Assembly (NCBI GenBank): GCA_022843605.1
Contig: JALHNI010000008.1
Coordinates: forward strand, 1 to 64,000
Direction: 5' to 3'
DNA from: Bryobacter sp.
Lineage (GTDB): Bacteria; Acidobacteriota; Terriglobia; Bryobacterales; Bryobacteraceae
DNA: 64,000 nt
In this document: one piece after another, positions 8,796 to 17,156 of the stretch
Numbering within the stretch: the first letter of the stretch is position 1
Layout: each line of letters opens with the position of its first letter
Made by a program: the position numbers and the translations under genes
Notes under the pieces: model-generated
Told to the model about the DNA's origin: nothing
The model's database searches: none
The model's input: the letters and a program-made list of their open reading frames with translations, nothing else

Positions 8796-11024
8796 ATGGC
8801 TTTTTGGCGGTGGCTTCTAGTCGTGGTGGCGATGGCGGAGGAACCGGCGGGGGAGAGGTGGGTGTTTGCGGACCGGCAATTCCGGGTGGCCGTGGAGGTT
8901 GAAGGTGCGGGCGGAAACGTACCGGTTTCCGTGGAGTTCGATCCCAGGGCTCTCGGTTTAACGGGGCAGTTTGACCCGGACTCGATTGCGTTGAGCCAGG
9001 GCGGTCAGCCGCGGGAGGCGCAGATTTCGGAGTCGGTGGAGGCGGGGCGCCGGGGGAAGGTGTCCTGGTTGGTGGCGAAACCGGGCGAGGGGCCGTACTT
9101 CATTTACTTCGATGTGGTGGGACGGCGGAAGTGGCCAGTGCGGGACCGGCGTGAACCCATCGGGGCTGGGGATGCGTTCTTCCACAACAGGCCCGGCGGG
9201 TTTGACCGGCTAGGCGTGGGGATGAAGAACGATCAGCCGATGGCGGTGGATTGGGACGGCGATGGGCGCACGGATATCCTGCAACGCAATATTTATTCTT
9301 CGACTTACGGCGAGCCTTGGTGGGGCGTCTACTTCTGGCGGAATCTGGGGACCAATCAGGCGCCGCGTTTTGACCGATACCGGCGGCTGGCGGTGGAGGG
9401 GCGGTGGATTGACGACTATTACGGCTCCTACCAGCTATTCGACCAGGATGGGGACGGACGGCTGGACTTACTGGCGGGGACCGGTGGCGGCAGGCAGCGG
9501 GGCGAGCTGAAGGTTTACCGGCAGACGGGCAGACGGGACGGATTGGGATGGCCGGAACTGGAGGGGGGCGCGGTACTGCCGAAGTCCGACGCCGATATGA
9601 CCTATGGGATGCGGCTGATGGACTGGACGGGGCGCGGGGTGCGGGACCTGTTCACGCTGCGGTCGACGGTGGAGTACTTTCCGCGTCAACTGGTGGACTT
9701 TACGCTGCACCGACGGGTGGGAATGACGGGAGCGCCGGTGGCGATCGAACTGGCGGGGGAGACGACTTACTCGGCCTGGCCGTCGGACTTACTCGATGTG
9801 AATCAGGATGGCCGGCGCGATCTTGTAGGGTCAACGCGAGGCTTGCATGAGCCTGCGTTGCACACCTGCATTGTGGCGTGGGAGAACACGAGCACGGCGA
9901 GCGAACCAGCATTCACGAAGCCGGCGCGGTGCGTGTTCGATACTTCACCGGAGGGCTTTGCGATTCCTACGGCAGCAACGCCTTGGCCGGGGTTGCTGGT
10001 GAGCTATCAGGGATCCTGGCTGCGGCATCTGGACCTGGTGAAGGGGCGCTTCATTGACCGGGGACCCTGGCTGGCGCGGGGCATGCCGGTTTCGTTCGGC
10101 GGCTACAGCAGCGTCGAGGTTGTGGATTGGGAAGGCGACGGCGATCTAGATTTCGTCGGGGGCAACGAGACGGGATTCATTCAGTTGGTGGAGAACATCA
10201 GTGCGGGCGGACGGACGATGTTTCAAACCTCGCGGCCGATCCTGTTGACGGACGGCGAACCGATGTATGCGGGGCGGTGGCAGTTCATCCAGGATGCGGA
10301 CCCGGAGCGGCCATTCGGCCAGGCCAAGCCGGCGCTGGTGGATTGGGACGGCGATGGCGATTTGGATGTGATCGCGGGGAATAACAGCAATCGGCTGGCT
10401 CACTTCGAGAATGTGGGGACGCGGCGGCGCCCGCGCTATGCGCCGCTGAAAAAGTTACTGCACGAGGGGGGCGAACACTTCTCGTTTCGAGCGCAGCCGG
10501 CTCCGGTGGATTGGGATGGCGACGGGTTGATGGACTTAGTGGCGGGCAGTTCGAGCGGACGAGACCGGAACGACGGCAAGGAGATTGCGGTGTCGCTGTA
10601 CCGGCGCTATCGGGGCGAGGATGGGGTGCTCCGGTTGCGGGCGGCGGAGCCGTTCCGCTTGGCGGATGGACGGGAACTTCGAACGCCGATTCCCTATCAT
10701 CACGGCTTTGCGGTGGTGGATTGGGATGGTGACGGGAAGCTGGATGTGTTTTCGAACGAACGGTCGCAGGTGGTGCTGTATCGCAATGTGGGGAAGCATC
10801 TGGAGCGGCAGGTGATGAAGTTTTACGGCACGCCCTTATCGGTGAGCCACCACGAGACGAGCGTACGAGCAGTGGATTGGGATCGGGATGGACGGCTGGA
10901 TCTGGTGTTGGGCGGCGAATCGGGGTGGGTGTACTTCTTTCGCCGTGCTGGGCTGGAGGCGTCCGAGGCACCGAAGGCACGAGTGGGGAAATTGGAGCGG
11001 CTAGGCACTAGTGAGCAGCGATAA
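8796..11024 (+). CDS. Secreted FG-GAP/VCBS repeat protein
   Basis: A 742-residue protein with a short hydrophobic start (MAFWRWLLVVVAMA). At least eight calcium-loop repeats of the type VDWDGDGRTDIL are visible: VDWDGDGRTDIL, FDQDGDGRLDLL, LDVNQDGRRDLV, VDWEGDGDLDFV, VDWDGDGDLDVI, VDWDGDGLMDLV, VDWDGDGKLDVF and VDWDRDGRLDLV. Such FG-GAP repeats form beta-propeller blades that bind calcium through the Asp-rich loops. The N-terminal 130 residues form a separate beta-rich region. It is probably extracellular or surface-bound, with a role in adhesion or polymer binding; no catalytic motif is seen. The 3' end overlaps the convergent hydrolase gene by 17 nt. Confidence 0.82.
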   Translation: MAFWRWLLVVVAMAEEPAGERWVFADRQFRVAVEVEGAGGNVPVSVEFDPRALGLTGQFDPDSIALSQGGQPREAQISESVEAGRRGKVSWLVAKPGEGPYFIYFDVVGRRKWPVRDRREPIGAGDAFFHNRPGGFDRLGVGMKNDQPMAVDWDGDGRTDILQRNIYSSTYGEPWWGVYFWRNLGTNQAPRFDRYRRLAVEGRWIDDYYGSYQLFDQDGDGRLDLLAGTGGGRQRGELKVYRQTGRRDGLGWPELEGGAVLPKSDADMTYGMRLMDWTGRGVRDLFTLRSTVEYFPRQLVDFTLHRRVGMTGAPVAIELAGETTYSAWPSDLLDVNQDGRRDLVGSTRGLHEPALHTCIVAWENTSTASEPAFTKPARCVFDTSPEGFAIPTAATPWPGLLVSYQGSWLRHLDLVKGRFIDRGPWLARGMPVSFGGYSSVEVVDWEGDGDLDFVGGNETGFIQLVENISAGGRTMFQTSRPILLTDGEPMYAGRWQFIQDADPERPFGQAKPALVDWDGDGDLDVIAGNNSNRLAHFENVGTRRRPRYAPLKKLLHEGGEHFSFRAQPAPVDWDGDGLMDLVAGSSSGRDRNDGKEIAVSLYRRYRGEDGVLRLRAAEPFRLADGRELRTPIPYHHGFAVVDWDGDGKLDVFSNERSQVVLYRNVGKHLERQVMKFYGTPLSVSHHETSVRAVDWDRDGRLDLVLGGESGWVYFFRRAGLEASEAPKARVGKLERLGTSEQR

Positions 11025-12045
11025 AGGCGCTGATTTCGTTGAGCCAGGGGGTGCGAACGGCATCGGTTTCCATGAAGAGTTCGTGACGGGACTCGGGGTA
11101 TTTGACGAGTTGGCAGGAGGGGAGACGAGCGCAGGCCTGTGGATGGGCCGCGGAATCGACAAAGACGTCCTGGCCGGCGGAGCCGATGAGGATGGGCGTA
11201 GAGATGCTCTCGAGATAACCGGGGTTCATGACAGTGGCGCAAGAGTCATAGAACTCGTAAGCCCAGCGGTAGGTGCCTCCACCGACGCGTAACTCGGGGC
11301 GCTCGCGGAACCAGCGAAGGCCAGCCGCGTCACGGATAGCGTCGTGCGAAACGGGACTGGTGTCGGCATTGCGGGTGGCATCATCCAGCCAGTCGTGCTG
11401 TTTGAGAGCGTAGCTTTCGCCGAAACCGGCGGCCAGCATAAGCGCGGCGAAACTGCGCGCTTGCCAGGCGGGCAAGCCGGCACGGGAACCGATACGGAGG
11501 GCGGGGGCGGAAAGAATCGCGGCGCGGACGAGGCGAGGATTTTGATGGAGCACGCGGAGAGCGATGTTACCGCCCATGGAGTGGGCAACTAGGTAAACAG
11601 GGGTGCCGGAGAGCGTTTTGAGGAACTGGGCAAGGTCGGCTTGATCGTGAGCGAAGCCGATGGAGTGAGCCATCTGGGGATTCGGGAGGTAACGCTGCGA
11701 GCCGCCCTGTCCGCGCCAATCGAGGGTGGCGACGGCGAAGCCGCGGGCGAGCAGGTCGTTGAAGGTTTCGAAGTACTTTTCGCCGAACTCGGTGTAGCCG
11801 CCCACGATGACTACGGTGGCGCGGGCGGGGGACATGGGCTTAGCGGCTCCGATGCGGAGAAGGGCGCCATCCTGATTCTGGATAACGCCCCACTCCCAGG
11901 TGGCGGGTCGCTCGAAGCGAGCTTCCAGGCCAGCGAGAGGCGGACCGACGTTGGGGACTTTGCCCAGGGGATTGCCGACCCTGAAATTCACGATCGCCAG
12001 CAGAAGAGCTACGCCAGCGATGAAGCCAATCGCCCGCCGCATCAC
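11008..12045 (-). CDS. Alpha/beta hydrolase, monoacylglycerol lipase/lysophospholipase type
   Basis: A 345-residue protein with an N-terminal hydrophobic segment (FIAGVALLLAIVNF), probably a membrane anchor or signal. The fold markers are DWRGQGGSQR and the nucleophile elbow AHSMGGN (GxSxG type). A late Asp-containing strand (PILIGSAGQDVFVD) and YPESRHELFME supply the acid and histidine. The DWRGQGxS motif is typical of the Hydrolase_4 group (monoglyceride lipase, lysophospholipase L2). It likely hydrolyses a lipid ester at the membrane. It sits 6 nt downstream of the NIPSNAP gene on the same strand, so the two probably form an operon. Confidence 0.85.
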   Translation of the reverse strand: MMRRAIGFIAGVALLLAIVNFRVGNPLGKVPNVGPPLAGLEARFERPATWEWGVIQNQDGALLRIGAAKPMSPARATVVIVGGYTEFGEKYFETFNDLLARGFAVATLDWRGQGGSQRYLPNPQMAHSIGFAHDQADLAQFLKTLSGTPVYLVAHSMGGNIALRVLHQNPRLVRAAILSAPALRIGSRAGLPAWQARSFAALMLAAGFGESYALKQHDWLDDATRNADTSPVSHDAIRDAAGLRWFRERPELRVGGGTYRWAYEFYDSCATVMNPGYLESISTPILIGSAGQDVFVDSAAHPQACARLPSCQLVKYPESRHELFMETDAVRTPWLNEISAFIAAH

Positions 12046-12051
12046 TGTGAC

Positions 12052-12471
12052 TTACTTGATTTTCGAGTAATCGGTCGATTCCAAGAAAACGCTTTCCACC
12101 TTTTGATTGATCTTGCCGTCTTTCTCCGATTCAGCGGCCACTTTCTTCCATTCGGGATCATTGCGGAAGGCATCCCAGGAGGCTTTGGCGGCATCGCGGC
12201 TGGGGTGAGAAATGATGTAGATGAGGGTGTTGTTTTTGGCGGGCGCGTCCATGGGCGTCCAGTAGCCGACGTTGGTCATGCCGTGCTTTTCGAAGATGCG
12301 GGTGGTGTGATTACGGAAGCGGGCATTGAGCGCATCAAGCTTGCCGTCGAAGGTGGTGTAGGTGCGGAGCTCGAAGACACGAGCGGTTCCCGCGGCTTGT
12401 ACGCCGGAGAGATAGCCGCCGGCAAAAATCAGCAGTGCGACGGGCAAAAGAATCATCAAGGTTTTGGACAT
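12052..12471 (-). CDS. NIPSNAP family protein with signal peptide
   Basis: A 139-residue protein. The N-terminus MSKTLMILLPVALLIFAGGYLSG is a signal or anchor. The body begins VFELRTYTT and ends with a conserved YIISHPSRDAAKASWDAFR stretch; together these are the NIPSNAP fold (dimeric alpha-beta barrel). The biochemical role of the family is poorly known. The start is ATG 12471, not the longer upstream frame, because the signal peptide begins there and TACAAT stands 7 nt before it. It heads a probable operon with the downstream lipase-like hydrolase. Confidence 0.82.
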   Translation of the reverse strand: MSKTLMILLPVALLIFAGGYLSGVQAAGTARVFELRTYTTFDGKLDALNARFRNHTTRIFEKHGMTNVGYWTPMDAPAKNNTLIYIISHPSRDAAKASWDAFRNDPEWKKVAAESEKDGKINQKVESVFLESTDYSKIK

Positions 12472-12478
12472 GGTTAGG

Positions 12479-12506
12479 ATTGTATCCCCAAATGGCGGCT
12501 TATAAT
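12479..12506. promoter_or_regulatory. Divergent leaderless-type -10 pair (NIPSNAP and Gfo)
   Basis: On the minus strand TACAAT (12484-12479) precedes ATG 12471 by 7 nt. On the plus strand TATAAT (12501-12506) precedes ATG 12513 by 6 nt. The gap between the two genes is 41 bp and contains no convincing Shine-Dalgarno sequence for either start. Confidence 0.5.
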
Positions 12507-12512
12507 CATGCG

Positions 12513-13823
12513 ATGGGGTATTCCCGGCGAAGTTTCGTTCTTGGATCTGGAGCGGCGGCATTCGCGCAGGGACCGAAGGCTGGGCCGGCGAACGACCGCA
12601 TTCAGGTGGGCGTGATCGGGTGTGGGGCTCGATCCCAACAACTGATGCAGGGCCTGATGGCCAACACCGGAGTGGCGATCACGGCGATTAGCGACGCCTA
12701 TCGCGGCCGCGTGATCCGCACCCAGGAAAACTGGGGCGCTGCGGCTAAGGAGTATCGCGACTACCGGGAGATTCTGGCGCGCAAGGATGTGGACGCGGTG
12801 ATCGTGGCCACGCCGGACCACTGGCATCATCGCATGTGCCTGGACGCGATCGCGGCGGGCAAAGACATCTATTGCGAGAAGCCTCTGACCTATCGGTCCA
12901 GCGAAGGCAAAGAGATTGCGGAAGCGGCCGCGAAGGCGGGGCGCATCGTGCAGGTAGGCAGCCAAGGCTGCAGCAGCATTCTGCAGGAGCGGGCGAGAGA
13001 GATCGTGCAGAGCGGCAAGATTGGGCGAGTGACGCTGATCCGCGCCGCGTATAACCGCAACTCGGCGGCAGGCGCGTGGCTGTATCCGATTCCGCCGGAT
13101 GCGACGCCGCAGACCGTGGATTGGGATCGCTTTCTGGGGAACGCGCCGAAACACGTCTATTCAAACGAGCGTTTTTTCCGTTGGCGGTGTTTCAACGACT
13201 ATTCCGGCGGCATTGCCACCGATCTGTTCGTGCATTTGTGCACGACGATACAGTTCGTGATGAAGTCGGATGGGCCATCAAAGGCGGTGGCGATGGGCGA
13301 GTTGTACCGGTGGAAAGAGAACCGCGACGTTTACGACACGATTAACGGCTTGCTGGAGTATCCGGAGGGTTTTGCGGCGAACCTGAGTTCCACGTTCAAT
13401 AACGAGTCGCTGGCGGCGGGGAGCTTCCAGTTTCTGGGTACGGAAGGGACGCTGGTGCTGAACTACGGCAACCTGCAGGTTTTGGCCGAGAGTGGGCAGG
13501 AAGACAATCGCTGGATTGTGGAGAGCTGGCCGCGCGCGATGGAGAAGGCTTACTATGACGACCCGAAGATTCGGCAAAGCGAGTTGCCGGACACCCGGGC
13601 GGCGCGCCTCAGGCCGAGCAGTGAGAGCTATCTGGCGGAAGGGGTGGACTCGACGGTGTCGCATTTCGCGAACTGGCTAAAGGGAATCCGAACTCGTCAG
13701 GGCCATTGGGAAGATGCGCAGGTAGGCCATCGGGCGGCGGCATGCGCGCACATGCTGAACCTGTCGGCGCGTGAAGAGCGAGTCGTGAAGTGGGACCCGA
13801 AGCGGAACGACATCGCCGGATGA
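12513..13823 (+). CDS. Gfo/Idh/MocA family oxidoreductase with Tat signal
   Basis: A 436-residue protein. MGYSRRSFVLGSGAAAFAQ is a good twin-arginine signal (SRRSFVLG). The Rossmann fold begins VGVIGCGARS (GxGxxx) and the catalytic-loop EKP motif is present as YCEKPLTYRSS. It is a secreted sugar oxidoreductase of unknown substrate; the cofactor is presumably inserted before export. The start is ATG 12513, downstream of TATAAT at 6 nt; longer frames upstream would lack the signal. The stop overlaps the start of the kinase gene as ATGA, so the two are translationally coupled, an unusual pairing of metabolic enzyme and signalling kinase. Confidence 0.88.
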   Translation: MGYSRRSFVLGSGAAAFAQGPKAGPANDRIQVGVIGCGARSQQLMQGLMANTGVAITAISDAYRGRVIRTQENWGAAAKEYRDYREILARKDVDAVIVATPDHWHHRMCLDAIAAGKDIYCEKPLTYRSSEGKEIAEAAAKAGRIVQVGSQGCSSILQERAREIVQSGKIGRVTLIRAAYNRNSAAGAWLYPIPPDATPQTVDWDRFLGNAPKHVYSNERFFRWRCFNDYSGGIATDLFVHLCTTIQFVMKSDGPSKAVAMGELYRWKENRDVYDTINGLLEYPEGFAANLSSTFNNESLAAGSFQFLGTEGTLVLNYGNLQVLAESGQEDNRWIVESWPRAMEKAYYDDPKIRQSELPDTRAARLRPSSESYLAEGVDSTVSHFANWLKGIRTRQGHWEDAQVGHRAAACAHMLNLSAREERVVKWDPKRNDIAG

Positions 13824-15607
13824 GCTGGATTGGACGGAGTATTGCGCAGTACGAGATCACCGCGAAGATCGGTGAAGGCGGTATGGGCGAAGTCTATGCG
13901 GCACGCGATACGCGCTTGAACCGGCCGGTGGCGATCAAGATCCTGCCGCAGGCGAAGCTGTCTGATCCGGATCGGCGGCGGCGCTTTCTGCAGGAGGCGC
14001 AAGCGGCATCCGGGCTGAACCACCCGAACATTATCACTGTGCACGATCTGCTGGCCGACTCCGGCGGCGATTGTCTGGTGATGGAGTATCTGACCGGTAA
14101 GACACTGACCCAGGCGATTCCCCCGGAGGGCTTACCGCTACGCGAGGCGTTGTCTTACTCGCTGCAGGTAGCCGATGCGTTGATGGCGGCGCATGCGGCG
14201 GGCATCATTCATCGTGACTTAAAGCCGGCGAATGTGATGATTTCGAGCCAGGGGCTGGTGAAGTTACTGGATTTTGGCTTGGCGAAGCTGGTATCGCCGG
14301 AGGCGGACCCCACCAGTGATGTGACGCGGACCCTGGGGCCGCAGACGATTGAAGGGTCCTTGCTGGGGACGATCAACTACATGTCGCCGGAGCAGGCCGA
14401 GGGCAAGCTGGTGGATGCGCGTTCGGACATCTTCACCTACGGCGGCGTGGTGTACGAAATGTTGATGGGCAAGCCGCCGTTTGCGGGCGGTTCGCAGATT
14501 GCGACGTTGACGGCGATCCTGCGGGATGAGCCGGCGGCGTTGCCGGCCAGCGTTCCGGGGGATCTGGCGGCGTTAGTGAGCCGGTGTTTACGGAAAGATC
14601 CGGCGGCACGTTACCAGTCGATGAGTGAAGTGCGGGCGGAGATTGCGCGGATCAAGACGGCGCACGATAGCGGGATTCTGCCACTGTCGCCGACGATGGC
14701 GTCTTCGATGTCGGCCGCAATGGCGATGCCGGCGTCGAGTAAGTCAAAATTGTGGGTAGGTTTGGGTAGTTTTGCGTTGGTGGCCGGGGGCTTGGCGACG
14801 TTTCTCATGTTGCGACCGGGTGAACCGACGGCTGCACCGAGCCTCGAGCCGGATGATGCCGTGGTAGCGCACCAGCCTCCACCGCCGCCGCCGATGCCCG
14901 ACGTGCTGACGAACGACAGCGTCCTGGAGATGGTGAATGCGAAGCTGCCGGAACGCTTTATCGTGTCGCAGTTGCGCACGGCGAAGACGCGATTCGATCT
15001 GTCGACGCCTGAGCTGATCCGGCTGGGCAAGGGTGGCGTTTCGGAGGCCGTTGTGGCGGTGATGCGCGACCCGAAGGCGGTGTTGCCGGCTCCGGCCGTC
15101 GTGACGCCGGCAGTGGCAGCTCCCACGGGGCTGACGAGTCCGTCAACGTCCCCGGCTTCTGGGGTGAAGGCTGAGGCTGCCGCGCCCGCAAATGTCCAGG
15201 GAGGCGGGCTGCTGGCGGACGGTACCCGCATTCGCGTGATGCTGGATGAAGACGTGGCGCGGACGCCCCGGCCGTCGTCGCCCGTGAAGCTCTCCGTGTC
15301 GGAGAGCGTGAAGGTGAACGGCCGGGTGGTGATTGCGGCTGGGGCTCCGATCACGGCGGCACTCTCGATTGCACCGGGGCGGAAGCTGCTGGGGCAGGGT
15401 CTGCGGGTGCTTCTGCAGTTGGAGAGTGTGAGCGCGGTGGACGGACGGCAGATTCGGATTCGCTCGCGGGTGGCTGGCGGTCCGGCCGATCAGATGCGGC
15501 GTCCCATCGATGCTTCTGGGCTTTCGACGGGCAAAGTTCCGGAAGGCCTGGTGGTGACCAAGGGCACCGAGATGTATTGTTACATCGACGGCGACTTTCC
15601 GCTTTAA
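13820..15607 (+). CDS. Membrane Ser/Thr protein kinase (PknB-like)
   Basis: A 595-residue kinase. Hanks motifs: GEGGMGEVY glycine loop (18-26), VAIK with K40, HRDLKPANV with D133, DFGLAKL, and SPEQAEG in place of APE. A membrane segment (LWVGLGSFALVAGGLATFLML) follows near residue 310. The C-terminal region is proline/alanine-rich, then has a short helical module (NDSVLEMVNAKLPERFIVSQ) and a beta-rich end, all presumably periplasmic. It phosphorylates Ser/Thr on unknown targets. The start overlaps the upstream Gfo stop as ATGA. The C-terminal sensor region is unlike PASTA or TPR types and is not recognised. Confidence 0.92.
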   Translation: MSWIGRSIAQYEITAKIGEGGMGEVYAARDTRLNRPVAIKILPQAKLSDPDRRRRFLQEAQAASGLNHPNIITVHDLLADSGGDCLVMEYLTGKTLTQAIPPEGLPLREALSYSLQVADALMAAHAAGIIHRDLKPANVMISSQGLVKLLDFGLAKLVSPEADPTSDVTRTLGPQTIEGSLLGTINYMSPEQAEGKLVDARSDIFTYGGVVYEMLMGKPPFAGGSQIATLTAILRDEPAALPASVPGDLAALVSRCLRKDPAARYQSMSEVRAEIARIKTAHDSGILPLSPTMASSMSAAMAMPASSKSKLWVGLGSFALVAGGLATFLMLRPGEPTAAPSLEPDDAVVAHQPPPPPPMPDVLTNDSVLEMVNAKLPERFIVSQLRTAKTRFDLSTPELIRLGKGGVSEAVVAVMRDPKAVLPAPAVVTPAVAAPTGLTSPSTSPASGVKAEAAAPANVQGGGLLADGTRIRVMLDEDVARTPRPSSPVKLSVSESVKVNGRVVIAAGAPITAALSIAPGRKLLGQGLRVLLQLESVSAVDGRQIRIRSRVAGGPADQMRRPIDASGLSTGKVPEGLVVTKGTEMYCYIDGDFPL

Positions 15608-15624
15608 AGCCTGCTTCAGTCTCC

Positions 15625-16050
15625 TCAGTCAGCGGACGTATGGTCGAGCGTCATCTTCCAACCTTGCTTGGTGCGAGTGAAGATGAGCGTGTATCGGCCA
15701 CCGGCATTGCCACCGCCTTCCGCGGTGCGCGCGAGATGAAAACGTCCGAGCACCCAGGCATGGTCCTTGCCGAGCGGATGCACTTCAACTTCTGAGAAGG
15801 TGAGCTGTCCCATGGAGGCGGGTGTGGGATAAGTTTTCAGGTAACGATCGAGGGTCGCTTGCCATCCGCGAGCGACTTGTTTGCCGACGAAGGTGAGCTC
15901 GGGAGAGTTCACATACTCCTGCATGAAAGAGCGGATGTCGCCGCGGTTCCAGGCGGCTTGTTGACGAGCGAGCACGGCTTTGATTTCAACTTCAGCGGAA
16001 GCGCCCTGCAAGAGGCCCGCCAGCACCCAGGAGCAGAAGAACAATCTCAT
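15625..16050 (-). CDS. Secreted SnoaL-like/DUF4440 (nuclear transport factor 2 fold) protein
   Basis: A 141-residue protein with signal MRLFFCSWVLAGLLQGASA followed by a cone-shaped NTF2-like domain: VLARQQAAWNRGDIRSFMQ at the first helix and a strand-rich second half ending with GRYTLIFTRTKQGWKM. Such domains can bind small ligands or act as hydrolase/isomerase; no catalytic residues can be assigned. The start ATG 16050 is preceded by TATCGT at 6 nt. It is convergent with the kinase gene and ends 17 nt from it. Confidence 0.75.
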   Translation of the reverse strand: MRLFFCSWVLAGLLQGASAEVEIKAVLARQQAAWNRGDIRSFMQEYVNSPELTFVGKQVARGWQATLDRYLKTYPTPASMGQLTFSEVEVHPLGKDHAWVLGRFHLARTAEGGGNAGGRYTLIFTRTKQGWKMTLDHTSAD

Positions 16051-16153
16051 GCCCCTACGATAGAGGATTGCGAGAGAGAGGTGGGTGAGCATCGGGAGGG
16101 AAGGCGGAAAACGTCGTTTTTGTTGGGATTTTTGCGATGAAGGTGGGCAGCAA

Positions 16154-16181
16154 AAGAAAAAGCCCCACTTCTGTGGGGCCC
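16154..16181 (-). terminator. Rho-independent terminator of the small Lys/Ala peptide gene
   Basis: On the minus strand a GCCCCAC/GTGGGGC 7-bp stem with a 4-nt loop (16162-16179) is followed by a TTTTTCTTTT run. It lies 37 nt after the small peptide gene stop and is a textbook intrinsic terminator. Confidence 0.85.
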
Positions 16182-16217
16182 TCTCCTGTCTGACTCTCTT
16201 TCGAGAGCTTCGAACTA

Positions 16218-16283
16218 CTACTTCTTCTTAGCAGCCTTTTTGGCCGGAGCCTTTTTCGCTGCCTTCTTGGTCGCGTTCTTCAT
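16218..16283 (-). CDS. 21-residue Lys/Ala-rich basic peptide (histone-tail-like)
   Basis: The reading frame from ATG 16283 to TAG 16218 encodes MKNATKKAAKKAP followed by AKKAAKKK, 21 residues with 11 lysines and 7 alanines. GGGAGAA lies 7 nt upstream of the start, a strong promoter (TTGACA-17-TATACC) lies further up, and an intrinsic terminator follows, so this is a complete transcription unit rather than a chance frame. The composition resembles the C-terminal tails of bacterial histone H1-like proteins (HctB, AlgP), which bind nucleic acid non-specifically. A nucleoid or RNA-binding function is inference. It is too short for most gene callers. Confidence 0.7.
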   Translation of the reverse strand: MKNATKKAAKKAPAKKAAKKK

Positions 16284-16310
16284 CGAACCATTCTCCCTAA
16301 CATCAAAATT

Positions 16311-16328
16311 GCGATCAGGTCTGATCGC
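16311..16328. promoter_or_regulatory. Palindrome in the leader of the small peptide gene
   Basis: GCGATCAG-GT-CTGATCGC is a perfect 8-bp inverted repeat. It sits 13 nt downstream of the minus-strand -10 hexamer and so just inside the predicted transcript, 28 nt upstream of the start codon. It may be a repressor operator or an RNA hairpin. Confidence 0.5.
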
Positions 16329-16340
16329 GTATGTGATCCA

Positions 16341-16369
16341 GGTATAAAAGGTTTTGGTAGTAATGTCAA
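16341..16369 (-). promoter_or_regulatory. Consensus-like sigma-70 promoter of the small peptide gene
   Basis: On the minus strand, TTGACA (16369-16364), a 17-nt spacer and TATACC (16346-16341). The -35 is perfect consensus and the spacing ideal, which is rare in this GC-rich region and suggests strong expression. Confidence 0.75.
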
Positions 16370-16453
16370 GAAGAAAAACGTTGATGTTCGAGGGCTTGAT
16401 GAAGGTGCCGAAAACGAAAAAACGCTAGAGACTACAATTGTTTTAGAGGACCC

Positions 16454-16996
16454 ATGCGCACACTTCTCTGGATGGTGTTTTGCAGCTCAATATTCATGGT
16501 GGGATGCGGCAAGAAGAGCGCTCCGAAAACAGCGTCGATGCCGCGAGTGAAGATCGGATACGAGCAGCGCGGCGTCGCGAGTTGGTACGGAAATCCTTAC
16601 CATGGGCGCGCGACGGCGAGTGGTGAGATCTATGACATGGAGAAGTTCACCGCGGCGCATCAACGCTTGCCGTTCGGCGTCACGACGCGAGTGGAGAATC
16701 TGACGAACGGCAAGAGTGTCGATGTGAAGATCAACGATCGAGGTCCCTTCGTCAAGGGCCGGGTGATCGACTTGTCGCGTGCTGCGGCACGCAAGATCGA
16801 TCTGCTGGGACCAGGCATCGTGAAGGTGCGATTGAAGGTGATCGATGCGCCGGCGAGAGTGCGAGCCGAGGCACAAGGCGAACGCAGGGGACGTTTTGCG
16901 TTTCTCTTGCACCCCCTCCGTTCGCGCCGCCCACTCGACGAACGAGAAATCATCCTCACGCTGCGTCCGGCGGACGACGGGACGACGGCCGAGTAG
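16454..16996 (+). CDS. rlpA: RlpA-like septal ring lipoprotein (double-psi beta-barrel)
   Basis: A 180-residue lipoprotein. The signal MRTLLWMVFCSSIFMVGC ends in a lipobox-like VGC with Cys18 as the lipidated residue. The double-psi barrel follows: GVASWYGNPYHGRATASGE, later FGVTTRVENL and KINDRGPF..GRVIDLS, which contain the conserved His and Asp of the lytic transglycosylase active site in RlpA. It probably cleaves naked glycan strands at the cell wall. There is no C-terminal SPOR domain; the tail is Arg-rich. AGAGGA lies 3 nt before the ATG, and a possible -10 TACAAT is at 16433. Confidence 0.9.
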   Translation: MRTLLWMVFCSSIFMVGCGKKSAPKTASMPRVKIGYEQRGVASWYGNPYHGRATASGEIYDMEKFTAAHQRLPFGVTTRVENLTNGKSVDVKINDRGPFVKGRVIDLSRAAARKIDLLGPGIVKVRLKVIDAPARVRAEAQGERRGRFAFLLHPLRSRRPLDEREIILTLRPADDGTTAE

Positions 16997-17093
16997 CTAC
17001 CCCCATCGGCCGAGGGAGATCCCCACACAAGAGTGGCCAAAGTGTGCCCGTGCGGGGTAGAGAATCTCAGGGATTTCTCGTACCCTTCTAAGT

Positions 17094-17134
17094 GCAGGAA
17101 CGGAACATCAACGTTCGAAGAGAGACGTTCCTGC
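17094..17134 (+). promoter_or_regulatory. Long hairpin just upstream of the sigma-54 activator gene
   Basis: GCAGGAACG (17094-17102) and CGTTCCTGC (17126-17134) are perfect 9-bp inverted arms with a 23-nt loop. The structure ends 22 nt before ATG 17157. There is no T-run, so it is more likely an operator or 5'-UTR hairpin than a terminator. Confidence 0.4.
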
Positions 17135-17156
17135 TTCCCCCAGAATCAGTCTGTCG

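Noticed and set aside
12435-12512. Longer start for the second Gfo gene
   Set aside because: It would overlap the divergent NIPSNAP start and bury the Tat signal, which begins at 12513.
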